This document shows, piece after piece, positions 45,258 to 57,485 of a stretch of DNA of 64,000 bases. Position numbers and translations under genes: made by a program. The stretch comes from Antedon bifida (Eukaryota; Echinodermata; Crinoidea; Comatulida; Antedonidae): NCBI GenBank assembly GCA_963402885.1, contig OY727096.1, positions 24,161,820-24,225,819 on the forward strand, written 5' to 3'. The notes under the pieces are model-generated. The model was given only the letters and a program-made list of their open reading frames with translations, was not told the origin of the DNA and did not search any database. How positions within the stretch are numbered: position 1 is the first letter of the stretch; each line of letters opens with the position of its first letter.

Positions 45258-48200
45258 GCTATATATTCCCCATTCTACTAATTATTTCTGTAGTCGTGTA
45301 CAGAGGAGTTCATTCACGAATTATTCAGAAACACAAAGTCAAGCGCTGATTTTACGCTTCAATGTTGACTGATAATGGGACGAGAGGGAAGAGGAGATAT
45401 GTGGATGGAGATGTGAAGGTAAATGGGGAAATAATTACGATACAGTAATCCAATACTGTACTGCACTCACTAATATAAATTCAACATGGTGGACCTTTCT
45501 CAACCAAGCTTTTCTTCAACAAAGACTATATCTGTATTTACGAAAACTACGTTTGCTTTAAATACTTTTGGATAGTCACGGCATTTGGAAATAAGAGACA
45601 CCACTAATGCTCTAACGTGCATTTGCCTACTGTGAATATGCCGTAAACGGTATCTACGTTTAATAGTGACACACTATAGTCAATTTGCTCTGTATTGGAG
45701 ACTAACTGATTTGTCCTTGGGTAGTGTAAACGTTAATATTATAATATTAACTTATACAATATGTGTAGTCTAAATTTTAAAGTGTACTGTATTATTAGAC
45801 AGCCGAAAATGCGATTATTGTCATTGTGCGTCTATTTCAACAATGTATGTCTACGATTTTTAGTTGAAAAACATCCGTGGTTCGCGGTAAAAAAATTATT
45901 ACTCAAGGCCTGATTTATATACAAGTTAATTTATCAGATGAATTTGTGATTATACAAACACTGTTAGGGGTTCAATTCGGGTTTTGCATACGGGATTTAG
46001 TCACTGGCAATTTCCGTAGAAAATAATTTTTTATTGTCAGGTATTGCCAGTTTCAAAAGTGTGCCTACTCACATATCGCTGGTATACGGTAACCCAGGGA
46101 CTGGCCGGGGGTGTTGGATGTGCTCTTGGGTTAGGCCTCCTTTCACTTTTGACAGCTATAATGAAATTATGATCTAGTAATTGTTTATATCCACTTTTGA
46201 TATACTATTAATAATAATATACTTTAGCGCTCCCCTATAAGCCTGAATTGGCCACTGGAAACTCGTGATTACACACCCCCTATATTCTGGGGTCAGTCAC
46301 CACTATTAAGAGGTCACTTTACAGTAAAATTGACGATAATATAGGGGTTTATACTGTGTTTCAGGAATGTATCAAACTGTGCTGAACATTACTCATAAAC
46401 TGGGTCATCACTGATATGATTTACTCAAAACATAAAGATTTCAAATATTGATTCTGAAGGCTAAACTTGTAATTCCACTTCCAAAATGTACTAATATTTC
46501 CGAAATAATAAATTAATTCAGGAAACAGGAATTAAGTATCCCAACATTGATTATGTTTTTTATCAGTATTTTTTATGAAATCTGACACTATTAAAAAATG
46601 TAGCCTACAGTATGAACATGCCAAATTAGCACAACGTAACTACAACACAGAACAATACTGCGATAATATCTAAAGTAAAAATAGTTTATTTAAAAATAAT
46701 GTATACATTATTATGAAATGTTATAGTACATTATGCACCTTTTCTTGAAAAATATTAAATAAATATTCTAATTAATTATACAATGTATTTAAAAACAAAA
46801 AATGCAATAATAAATATGTTTTGTTTCATAGAAGAATTCGTTTTCTTACAATAACGAAAACAAATCGATTACGTAATTCGTTTTAATGTAAACTTTGTCA
46901 GGTGAATTTTTCTACTTATAAATTGTCAGTCTCTACCATCATTTTTATGATATTATATCTATCAGTATTTTTACCTTTTTAATGATATTTTCTACTTATT
47001 TTATTACCAATTGCTATATTGTCTGTATTTCTACTCCTTTTTATATTGTTATGATCATGTTGCATTTGGATTTCAACTTCTTTTTGTGATGCAATAATAG
47101 TCAGTATTTTTACCCATTTTATCATTTTTATTTTTTCTGTGTTATATCGTAACCTGTAAGGCAAATTTTAAGTCATGTTTATTGTGTTTGACCAAATAAA
47201 TTGAATTTAATTGAATTAAACTATTACTGGATTTGTAAGGCCCCCATGGTTATATAATTCTTATTGTAGGCCACCACTACCTCCATCGGACTGCATTCAT
47301 ACCTCCCCCAATGTATCTTCTGCCTATTGGTTATGACTGATTACAGTACTCTAGGCCTAGACATTTTTTGTTACGGAAATCACGGGATATATTTCAAGTC
47401 TGACCAACTTTAATAATAGCTTAGTTTATACGGTCAACTTACAGAGTCGAGTGGTCCCAATTGGGAAAACCACAGACGTAAAATACAGGTGTTTTTACCT
47501 TACTCACTGTCTAGGCACGTAACACGGTAATCCGAGGACAGTACGTTGCAGTTACATATTTTAATAATATATTAATAATTTATAACAATTGGGATTCTTC
47601 AGGTGTCTATACACAGTTACATTTTTCTTGAAATAGGGAGAAACTCATGTCATACAAATAAGATAATGTAATTCTAAGCAATTTTAGAATGCGTAAACAT
47701 AATAGGCCTATTTACATTTTTGCATAATTTTAATAAAAGTGATTGCTATAATATTATGGTAACTTCAAGTGTCTCTCAAAAGGAGATACTCACGTATACA
47801 CGTCCACATGTACTGTTAAACATAGGTTTACATATAAACTTTAAGAAACAAAGAAACATGCCTCACTGTGGCATAATAATATAATCATAATTTTAACAAA
47901 ACGTCACAACCTTGGTGACAATTACTGACAACGTTTGTGACAATTACTCACAACGTTGGTGACAATTACTAAAAACGCTTGTTACAATTACTTACAACGT
48001 TGGTGACAATTACTAAAAACGCTTGTTACAATTACTTACAACGTTGGTGACAATTACTGACAACGTTTGTGACAATAACTGATAACGCTTGTTACAATTA
48101 CTTACAACGTTTGTGACAATTACTAACAACGTTTGTGACAATTACTAACAACGTTGGTGACAATTACTAACAACGTTGGTGACAATTACTAACAACGTTG

Positions 48201-48814
48201 GTGACAGTTACTAACAACGTTAGTGACAATTACTTACAACGTTGGTGACAATTACTAACAACGTTTGTGACAATTACTAACAACGTTAGTGACAATTACT
48301 TACAACGTTGGTGACAATTACTAACAACGTTTGTGACAATTACTAACAACGTTGGTGACAATTACTAACAACGTTTGTGACAATTACTAACAACGTTGGT
48401 GACAGTTACTAACAACGTTAGTGACAATTACTAACATTTGTTACAATTATTAACAACGTTTGTTACAATTAGTTACAACGTTTGTGACAATTACTGACAG
48501 CATTTGTTACAATTACTGACAACGTTTTGACAATTACTGACAACGTTAGTGACAATTACTGACAACGTTTTGACAATTACTGACAATGTTAGTGACAATT
48601 ACTGACAACGTTTTGACAATTACTGACAACATTTGTGACATGACAACGTTAGTGACAATTACTCACAACGTGACAATTACTAAATCACCATCTGACAGCA
48701 ACATGTCGATGATTATTTTGTTATGGAGACAGTAGGCCTATACTTCATTTTTGTCGTTAATATTAATGATAGAGTATGATATAATCGAAATAAGTTATGA
48801 CACTGTGTATATAA
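45258..48814. other. Intergenic region between the 3' ends of the NXPE and MMP genes
   Basis: No supported gene was found. The left 2 kb is AT-rich. At 47130-47215 a tail-like sequence (ACCAAATAAATTGAATTTAA, TTGAATT) resembles the 3' end of a non-LTR element on the plus strand. A 22-bp satellite fills 47899-48683. Confidence 0.6.
47899..48683. repeat. 22-bp satellite (ACAACGTTNGTGACAATTACTA)n, about 35 copies
   Basis: Nearly 800 bp of head-to-tail 22-bp units. Variants alternate TTGGTG, TTTGTG and TTAGTG after the palindrome AACGTT, and shortened units (ACAACGTTTTGACAATTACTG, 21 bp) cluster at the right end. It ends about 130 bp before the MMP polyadenylation signal. Confidence 0.97.
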
Positions 48815-48820
48815 TTTATT
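48815..48820 (-). promoter_or_regulatory. Candidate polyadenylation signal for the MMP gene
   Basis: AATAAA on the minus strand (TTTATT as printed), about 100 nt after the stop codon at 48924-48926. Confidence 0.45.
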
Positions 48821-48923
48821 CTAAAAAGGATGTGTATTATAGGCCAGCTATAAACATCCGAACTAGCGTATCCTTGGAATTTATAAATTAAATAAATAAA
48901 TACTATTAAATACTATTTAACTA

Positions 48924-51084
48924 TTAATTATTGCACGGAAGATTGGTTGAACTAGACGAAATTACAGACCAGTTAGGAGGCATTATTTCGTAATGGTTAC
49001 CGTCTTCTCCAAACAAGTACATAACGTCATTTCCATCAATAAGTACATTAATGGCAGCTGCAGCATTGGTGGTGAAACCAGTGAAACTATTGGTAGGCAG
49101 GTTTTCGATGTAAATATATGGTGTTTGAAGACGGTATTGATCACCTAAAAAAGAAACAAAAGTTAAATTGTAATTTTAAATTAAGTAGCGTGATCTGATC
49201 TTTCGCACAGTCCTTTTTGCACTTTTGAAAACTAAAAAAAATGCCTTGTCTTTGACCCTCATAACGGACACTCAGTTGTTGTTGATTGATATGTGCTCGG
49301 GTATTTCTACATTCTGTTCAGGAAACGCCATCTATGCCTTCTGTTGATTTTTTTCTCGTGTTGTTGCATAATAGTATACAGAATTGAACGGCGCCGTTTT
49401 CCAAGAAACGTGGCTTCTAGGAAGACCGTGGCTTAAATTAAGCATCTTCTCCTGTCACATTTTAACAATTTTTTTCAATTATTCAAACTTAGCTGTTTTC
49501 TGTATTATTTAAATGCAGTGTTTTTATATCGGTCCTACTATCATTTTTATTTGATTTAGGGATATTACAGATTTCCATCCATAACAGCAAAAACATCGTC
49601 CAACCAGTATTGTATGAATTATGAATGTAAAAAAAAGATAATTGCCTTCATATATTAGTAATATTATAACGTACATACCGGTAATGAAATAAAGGCCTAG
49701 CGTGTCACCAAGCGAAAAGGCAGCGTCTATCATGGGATAATCCATGTTGAATTCTTGTTTAATCGTCGATGGATAACCGGTATCTAGGCTGTAACCTGTA
49801 TACCGCCACACTTGGTTACCCTGTAAAAAAGACAGTAAACTGATTAGCACCGACGGTAGACCTATTTATCGTTATTGTTTACTAATTCGTAATTGTTGTA
49901 TGTTAATGTCTTGTCAAATGTTATTTTTGTGAGGGTACCTAATGATCAGCTTCGGCTGGATTGATCACCAAATATTGTTGGAAAACAAAACTTCCACTGT
50001 TCACCGCTCCCCTTTTCGTGGCAGTTTTCAAATGTACTGTAGTTTAAAACCTTTTAGATACCTCACCCGACCAACCCTACATAACCAAACCCCTCCTTTT
50101 TTTAAAGTAGTTTAAAACCTTCCCAGTACACTTCCGATCATTTCGATACATTCTCACAAACCCTCGGTGACCCAAATCTCTCTCGGTTCGATTTAAAATT
50201 AGGATTAGTTTAAAACATTCTCAGAGTAGGCCAATTCTGGTTATTTTAATACCCCATTACGCACGTCCTTAGGAACAGGAATCAAACGAAAGTTTTATAG
50301 TTTACACCCGATTTATAATCTTCCTATTATACATTATACATTAAAGTATCTTGAAGAATAGAAAAATTAACCTACCTTAAAGAAATATGTTTTTCCAGCT
50401 ATGCTTCTCCATTCAACGCGGTCCGGCACTGTCATTGACGAATCAATGTCGCCGGGTAATCCTGGAAATATCGACGAATTTGGTACCGGAGGGTCTTTTA
50501 TAATGTTATTGTTTAAGATATCATCTAGGCCTATTTTCCACATATTGTTACCTACAAAGTACAACATTTTGTTTGTTACAAACTGAAGCAGAAATACTCA
50601 AAATATATGAACTTAAAAATAAAATTTAACTAACATAAGACTATTAAGCGTGGTTCCCACTAGCGACGCAACGTAACGCAGCGACTTATTGACGCAAAGT
50701 GCTGTATTACGTAATCACGAGTGAGAAACGACGACGCAACAGTGCTGCAAAGATCGCAGGTTTGATTTCACGCAAGCGGGGGAAAACACAATTATTGGAA
50801 GGTCATTTTCTTACGTTTTGAGGTTGCGCGTTACGTTGCTAGTGGGAACTAAGCTTTAGATTGCATTATTATGATAATAAGAAATGTATATACTGTACCT
50901 CTAGTGAAAATAATCTCTCCCGTAAGCATCTGTGTGGCAGCATCAAACGATTCAATGCAGTCTGGAGGAGGAGCCTGGGTAACCACCGGGGGATTCACTA
51001 CTATAGGTGTGCGTGTGGTCGGGGGATTCACCTCCGGTGGTGCAATGGGGTTTTCTGGAAATTCCGGATTCTCTGTTGGGGCAC
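48924..51084 (-). other. MMP hinge and hemopexin domain exons 5-8
   Basis: Exon 5 begins with a Pro/Thr-rich hinge (PPTTRTPIVVNPPVVTQAPP), then DCIESFDAATQM starts blade 1. Exons 6-8 carry the later blades (NMWKIG, NQVWRYTG and DQYRLQTP-type starts, and AAFSLGDTLGLYFITG). The last residues are LPCNN before the stop. Confidence 0.88.
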
Positions 51085-54000
51085 CTGCGATTATGAAAGA
51101 AATCAAAAAAGGTATTTAATTGGCGCACCATAAAAATAAACACACACAAGTTAGTGAATTTTTGTGCGCACTGTGGCACAAATCAAGTTTAAGCTTGGTT
51201 TCCACTAGAGACGCAACGCAAGGACGTAGACGTAATCAATTGAGTTCTAAATCCGTCGCCCTTGTGATTGGTCACACAAATCCCCTTCGTTGCGCGTATA
51301 CGTCCTCGCGCTGTGTCCTACTGGGAAAACAAGCATAATTACTTGCGTTGAGCTTACGTCCTTGCGTTGCTTCCTAGATTGCTAGCTTTCTGCAAATGCG
51401 GTCGCGGCGTGAAATGAACTGTTTACTGCTCTTGATCTGATAGGCCTATAAGCTTACCGTATAATTCTCTTGCCGCTTCTTTGTCATTTTCAGACAATTG
51501 TATGTCTGAGTGGTAAGCTGGTGGTGGGTTGTGCATAACGTCATTCATGTTGCTGGAATGTTCGATACCAATGGAATGGCCAATCTCATGCAGGAGATGC
51601 ACCATCAGACTATTGCCTACAAAAACAAATTTTATTTAAAAAAAAATTAAAATACGTTCGGTTGGTCATGTTTCAACCCGACTACCAATTCAATTTATCT
51701 CGACAATAATGTATCTTTAAAAATCAAAATGAGTCGGGGCTTTCCTTGTGTAGAACCCATACCTTGTCCGCCAGTGGTTGATGGCTTCACATCATCATTT
51801 TAATTGATGTTACTATACTCATTCAAAAATAGAACGATGTAATCTGCTATTTTTTGGAAATTTTGGAAAATAAACGTTGCGATATAAGCCGACCTGTTTT
51901 TTACGTTCAAGCTTTTTAACCATGGAAGAGATAGAAATTAATTATTTAATTGTACGGGTTTACGCCATGGAGCGCGCCGTGGCTTCGTAGTGTCATAGGT
52001 CCTATTTTAAGGGTGATAATTTCTTACATAACTGTGGGCTTACCTGTAGCACTATTTACAGTCCACACGACGCCATCGTACAAGTGCACATCCCCCAATA
52101 GTGGGTTCGTGTTTGATGATGATGAAGGTGGATAAAACGCATGCGCAACGGCTCTGTTTCTTCCACCGAAGTTGATACCATCTCCATGAACTCCCTGGAC
52201 AAAGGATATCTTGATGTCAACGTTTGATTCACCTCGCACCCGTTTAAAGGTCAAGTCCGCTGCATCTGACCACATCTAAATAGAATTAATTAACAGATGA
52301 TTACGATAAATATACGTGACATGTATTGCACGGCTGAAGTGAGTCTATCCTGCAACTAATATCGTTTGCGCTACATTTAGTAGACTGTATAGTATAGTAT
52401 AGTAGACTGTCCCTAGTTAATCCACCAGTAAGCGTTTCAATTTGACTAAACTATATAGGCCTACAGGCTTCCTTTTAGGTTTCTTTTCTAGATATTGTAA
52501 ACTAAAGAGGTGGGCTTTTTGTCGAGATGGACTTCTTTTCGAAAGAGGATTTACAATATGATTCCAGCTCCAGTATTATACGTATAGAACGCCATCTCCC
52601 CGTCTTGAACCTAAACCACTAATGTACCTGTAAAGCCTGTTCTGCTGTCGCGTCAACCTGGCTGTTTTTAAGCCATTTTGAATAACTGGCTATGTCCCAG
52701 GTGATCTCATTAGAGGACCACCTGTATGTGACAGGGATCGAACTTCTCCTCCTTCTCTTCCTTCCATTATTGCACTCCATGTTTTCCATTCGAACGAATG
52801 TTTCTTCTGTAAAAGTTCCTAAAAAAAGGAAAATTAAATTTAACCATGTTAGCAAGCTGAGAAAAAAAGTTATTTGTTCATTCACTCACTCTTACTTTAT
52901 TTCAGACATAAATATGTAATATAGAGGTCTATAAACGTTACTTTACACAGTGGTAGGAATATACAAAGAAGGTAAATAAAAACAGGATAATCTAGTGATA
53001 TAGCATTTAATTTTCAATGGAGCTGGAATTTAAAAAAATGTGCCCCGTCACTATTATTCTAATGAAGTATCAATCATAAAATTATGAATAATAATAATAA
53101 TAATAATAATAGGCATATTGGATTTGTGGATTGGTAGTTATGATGCGCGGCTATACCAATCCAAGGGTTCAAGTCCTGTCAGTGTTAGGATTTATTTTCT
53201 AAGAACAATTTATAACTCCACACCCAAACACTTGTAATAAGAGCATGTGTAGAGCATCTTATAAATAATGTTTGTCTTTGTCTTTGTGAACAGGATTGCC
53301 ACATTTAAGAAGGATAGTGAATAAATTCGCTTGGTCATCCTTGGCAATTTGCCTAAATCTCGATATATAAAAATATGTTTCAATGTATGGCTGTACAAGA
53401 GAGAACTTTCCTCCTGATGTCAATACAATTACAATACAATTTAATGGAATCACTTGAGTAACAGTGGCACACGTTAGACAATACCTAACGGTGCATCCAA
53501 AGCAAAATTAAAAAGAAAAAAAAACAAAATAACATGACGAATAAGAGATCTAGTCTCACTGAAAAAGTAGCTCAACTACTATACTTACATAATAATAAAG
53601 TTGGTACAAATTAAAAGCAATTAATATACAACAAAAAAAAACAATTTAAACATTATTTGCAGGGTTATTTAAAATTTCAGTTCGTTTTTTCCAAGAGTCT
53701 TTTAAATAAATCTTACAAAACTTGTCAAAAATTGAACCAAGTGTGGCATTCTCAGAAAATAAATCATCAAGTAAATAGTGAAGTTTTAGGTCAGCAGAAC
53801 AATTTGTAAATATGTCCCAGTACTCTTGTAGATTGTAAAAGAATATTGGCAGCGGTGGGATTCGAACCCATGTCTTGTTGGCTGTGCGCACATATTAGAA
53901 AAGGCGGTTATATCGAAAGGTATTAGCCTCCCGTTCTTGGAACCGAAAGAAGCCCATATAGTCAGGTGGCTTAGCGACTAAAACGTTACACGGTGGACAA

Positions 54001-57000
54001 AAGCACCAAATTTGGCATGAGGCTTCTTTTAGACGTACTAATTGATTTTTCCCTAGGAGCCACCCGATCAGCTTCCGATTTTCCAAGATGGCGGCCAAAA
54101 TCCAAAATGGCTGCCAGTAAATTGGTATATCATATATATCTGGCTGTAAAAGTTACAAATAGACAAATAATGTACTGAATCAAGAATTTCTGAGGTCAGT
54201 AAAACCGATTCAGGAAATATTATATAAAGTGAGTTCCAAGATGGCGCCCAAAAATAAAAAATGGTAGCCATTGAAATTGAAATACATATAATCGTTTACA
54301 AAGTCACAAATAGTCCATTCCTAATGTATTTTAGTCTGCAAATCAGAAGGAAAGTGCAAGCATTGCATTTTATAAATTGATAAACCATGCTAGTTATAAA
54401 AACCCATGTTATCAAATTTCTAAAGTTTTTCTTTGACCTTTGACCTCAATTTGAAGATTTTATTCCAATTGAAAAGAAAATAACCATATCTCCGCAACGC
54501 TTACATTAAATTAAATAATTTTAGTGTCAAATTATTAGGAAGATGCATATTAATATTCCTCCTAATGGAAAAATTTGTCACAAAATGGCCGGAAGTATGA
54601 TTTTTGGTATTTTTGACCTTTGACCTACATGTCATATAACTTAGTAACTAACAGTTGGACAAACTTTAAATAGGTCTGAAATTAATCAGAAGATGGATGT
54701 TTCTATTCAGTCTAATACAAACTTTTCCAAGAAACTGACCCAGATTCTTGTTATTGATTTTTGACCTGTACTGGTAGTACACATTTCTATATCTCGAAAA
54801 CTAGTGGTCGTAAAAGTTTTTTTATGAGAAATTGTTAGAAAAATATATATTTATATGTTTTATAATAAAACAGTTTCTATGAAAATGTAAAAGAATCCTA
54901 TTTATGATAACTAAATTTGTAATTTTTTAACATCCAATAGTATTTGTTATGTATTAAAATGTGTTATATTTGCTGATTTTAGGCAATTAACGTAAATTTA
55001 TCTGAACTATGGATATTTAATGTAAAATTTGTTTTCTTTAATATAGAGAAAATGTAATTATCTATCAAATAAGACCATTTAAAAAATATTCTGACAAAAA
55101 CTTAATTAGTTACAGGTAAAAAACTGTACTTTTTACTTTTGAACAGCGCCCTCAATCCTAATTTTCCCAAAAATACCACATTTTATGTGGTTACAGAAAC
55201 TGAACTGGTTATAACTATGTACCATGTCTAAAATATGTTTCAATGACCATGATTACTCCATGTTTTCCTACTTCGTTTAATACCTATGCGATTTCTGCAA
55301 CCAGAATGATATTCCAGTTTAGGCTACTGGCAGCCATGTTGGATTTTGGCCACCATCTTAACAACGAATGACCCATGTCATGCAACATGTCTAAAATATG
55401 TTTCAATGAACATGAATACTTATGTGTTGATAGTTCATTTGCCTATATGTGACTTCTGCAACAAATGAAAATGTGATTTTCCAATTTATTGGCGGCCATT
55501 TTGGATTTTGGCCGCCATCTTGAAAAATAAATGACGACCAGAGTGGCTCTCCTAGGCAAAAATCAATTGGTAGGTCCCAACGAAGCTCCATGCCAAATTT
55601 GGCGCTTTTGTCCACCGTGTCACGATTTCCTCAAAATGTGTTGTTAAGCCACCTGACTAATAAGAGGCTTACCGTACTCTATGTACACACAGACTATCAA
55701 TACTGTTGGCTCAGTACTGAAGTAATAATTATAGGCCTACTCTAATTATTAATCTAATCAGGAAGATGTAAAACATCTCCATTATCTATCGTGTGCGTTG
55801 GATTGGCATTTATTTACAGTTATGAAATAATAACAATTAGGCAATATCGGGTTCTGAATCTTCTTTCTGTTCTGGAATTTGTTTTGAAAAGGTAACGGAA
55901 ATGTCAAAAAAGAAACTGTTAAAATTTACCAAGTGAACAATAAGATTTCTAATTTGTCTTCTGCATACAATAGAAAGTATTTTTACATTTCAAATCTAGT
56001 ATAAAGTTTTTCGGCGTATATTCTGCTTGGATGACTTTCCATTGATATTGTTTATTCATTGTTTGTACAATATCTATTTTCGTATTTGGAAATCCTCCAA
56101 TTTTGCATTATAGTCTAAGTCATGGATTAGATAATAATACGAAAATAACCTGTTTGGGACTCATGAAACACGGTGCTTTACTAAAATTAAATTGTTTTCT
56201 ACCAAAATCACAATGACCTAGATACGAGTATGCCTATTATCAGGTAAACTAGTAAAATTAATATTTCTGTTCCTGGTAACATTTTAAAACGTATGAATAA
56301 CTAAAAATTACTTGTACGGTTTATGCTTGGTTTCGCACTAGTTACGAAAAACGATTACGTAAGCGCAACGTAAGTGATTTGACCAATCATGGGCGATGGA
56401 TTATTCGAATTGTTTTTTGATTGGTCAACTTGCTTGCGCGTGTCTGCGCCTGTTGGTCTCTAGTGGGAACCAAGCTTTACTACAATCTACAGAAGACTTC
56501 TTTCCTACATTAGACTACCGGAGAGTATTTATTATTCTGTTTATAATCCAATATAATTATATAATTTAGAATGTATGAAAAAACGTGGAGACTAAATAAA
56601 CATTTCTTTTTCGATATAGATTTGTAGCTCTTATTAGACCTTTTAAATGCAGCACCCCCCTCCTTTCCTCCTCTGCCGATATTTTGCCATGACTAAAGTA
56701 AATCACATAGTATAACACTTTAACTAGCTTAAAAACAATCTTTACTTGATCATCAGGAATGAGATGCGTGTTATTTTCTGATATGGCTTATGCCATGGAG
56801 ATATAAAATTAGTCTAGGCCATATAATAGGCCTAAACGCCTCTTTTGAAAAAGTGGCATGCTTCGTTGATGAAGGTGCTCCAGAGAAACTTTATACAGTG
56901 TCAACCTCTTAAGCTTGGTTCCCACTTCTTGGACGCAACGCAAGGACGGTGAGTTGACCAATCACAAGCGACATTTCGCATGATGCATCGCGTTATCATT

Positions 57001-57485
57001 GGTCGAATTGCTTGCGTTGCGTCCAAGTGGGAACTAAGCTTTAAAGAAGAAAACTTTTTTTTTTTCTTTTTCCATTTCATTTCACATTTATTCAATTAAT
57101 GAAAACTTAAACAATGTAAAAAATATAAACAAATAATGATTTCATTAATTTGGATCAGACTTAGAGGCCAAGGCCTGTCTCAGAAAGACCCAACAAAACA
57201 TAAATACAAAATAAAAATGAAACTTGAAATAAAGTATGTACAAAATAGTTTCTTACCGGTTGCTGGAAGTCCGACAGTCATCTGGAACCTAGCAAGAGCA
57301 CTGATGATGAAGTCATCGTTATAGTGCTGATCTTCCTCTGCAACTGTTGCCAGGTAACCGCACTTCATCAGAAATCTCTCTGCTTGCCGAAGTTGATTGT
57401 TCACAGGAGCTGCGCTAAACCCACTAATAAGAGTCATAACTAGTAGGCCTAATAATACTCGACTGCTATACGTGTAATACATCAT
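48924..57485 (-). CDS. Matrix metalloproteinase, furin-activated, with hemopexin domain; 8 exons, 511 aa
   Basis: A secreted zinc endopeptidase of the MMP family (metzincins), expected to act on extracellular matrix. Exons in transcript order: 57257-57485, 52628-52818, 52044-52275, 51458-51616, 50899-51084, 50376-50551, 49679-49820 and 48924-49144 (1536 nt, frame continuous). Residues 1-25 form a signal peptide (LLGLLVMTLISGFSA). The propeptide has RFQMTVGLPATG. Cys92 is the only candidate switch cysteine, in MENMECNNG, followed at once by RKRRRR (96-101), a furin site. The catalytic domain has GVHGDGINFGGRNRAVAHAF, then HEIGHSIGIEH (His227, Glu228, His231, His237) and a Met-turn in NDVMHN. 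A Pro/Thr-rich hinge leads to four hemopexin blades, with Cys313 and Cys509 placed for the usual disulfide. There are two adjacent possible ATGs, 57485 and 57482. There is no transmembrane segment or GPI signal. Confidence 0.92.
50644..50857. mobile_element. Family B palindromic element, long version (MMP intron)
   Basis: TTAAGCGTGGTTCCCACTAG with CGACGCAACGTAACG at the left and GCGCGTTACGTTGCTAGTGG with GAACTAAGCTTTA at the right. The interior differs from the other copies: it lacks the GACCAATCACAAGCG block. Confidence 0.85.
51190..51336. mobile_element. Family B palindromic element (MMP intron)
   Basis: TTAAGCTTGGTTTCCACTAG with GACGCAACGCAAGGACGTAG at the left, and CCTACTGGGAAAACAAGCAT at the right. 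The interior has TGTGATTGGTCACACAAATC. Confidence 0.82.
51458..51616 (-). other. MMP exon 4: catalytic zinc site
   Basis: It encodes NSLMVHLLHEIGHSIGIEHS, then NMNDVMHNPPPAYHSDIQLS and ENDKEAARELYG. All three zinc-binding His, the catalytic Glu and the Met-turn are present, so an active enzyme is expected. Confidence 0.95.
52628..52818 (-). other. MMP exon 2: atypical cysteine-switch and furin site
   Basis: The exon encodes TFTEETFVRMENMECNNGRK and then RRRRSSIPVTYRWSSNEITW. In canonical MMPs the equivalent stretch ends in PRCGxPD; here only the Cys is kept, and the furin motif starts four residues after it. After cleavage the mature enzyme would begin near Ser102, followed by the usual WSSNEITWDI-like start of the catalytic domain. 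Confidence 0.88.
53089..53200 (+). mobile_element. (AAT)n microsatellite followed by a tRNA-derived SINE head
   Basis: An ATA/AAT run ends at about 53111, followed by GGATTGGTAGTTATGATGCG and a B box GGGTTCAAGTCCTGTCAG at about 53165. The CCTGTCAG phrase after the B box is shared with the minus-strand copy at 19540, suggesting one SINE family. Confidence 0.5.
53845..53890 (-). mobile_element. tRNA-like B box, possible SINE remnant
   Basis: On the minus strand, ATGGGTTCGAATCCCACCGC is a strong B-box-like T arm, but no clear A box or acceptor stem was found upstream, so a working tRNA gene is not supported. Confidence 0.35.
53961..55657. mobile_element. 1.7-kb non-coding element with about 200-bp terminal inverted repeats (MMP intron 1)
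   Basis: The left end, GTCAGGTGGCTTAGCGACTA, is inverted at the right end, TTGTTAAGCCACCTGAC. The match continues through CACGGTGGACAAAAGC, CAAATTTGGCATG, AATTGATTTTT, CCTAGGAG and AAGATGGCGGCCAAAATCCA to CAAATAGACAAAT. A TA dinucleotide flanks both ends (53959-53960 and 55658-55659), as for a Tc1/mariner-like target duplication. The interior is AT-rich with two TTGACCTTTGACCT copies and no open frame of note, so it is non-autonomous. Confidence 0.85.
56332..56479. mobile_element. Family B palindromic element (MMP intron 1)
   Basis: TATGCTTGGTTTCGCACTAG at the left and CTAGTGGGAACCAAGCTTTA at the right. The interior has GCGCAACGTAAGTGATTTGA, CCAATCATGGGCGATGGATT and TGATTGGTCAACTTGCTTGC. Confidence 0.88.
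56910..57044. mobile_element. Family B palindromic element (MMP intron 1)
   Basis: TTAAGCTTGGTTCCCACTTC with TTGGACGCAACGCAAGGACG at the left and CTTGCGTTGCGTCCAAGTGG with GAACTAAGCTTTA at the right. It is one of the cleanest palindromes of the family. Confidence 0.9.
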
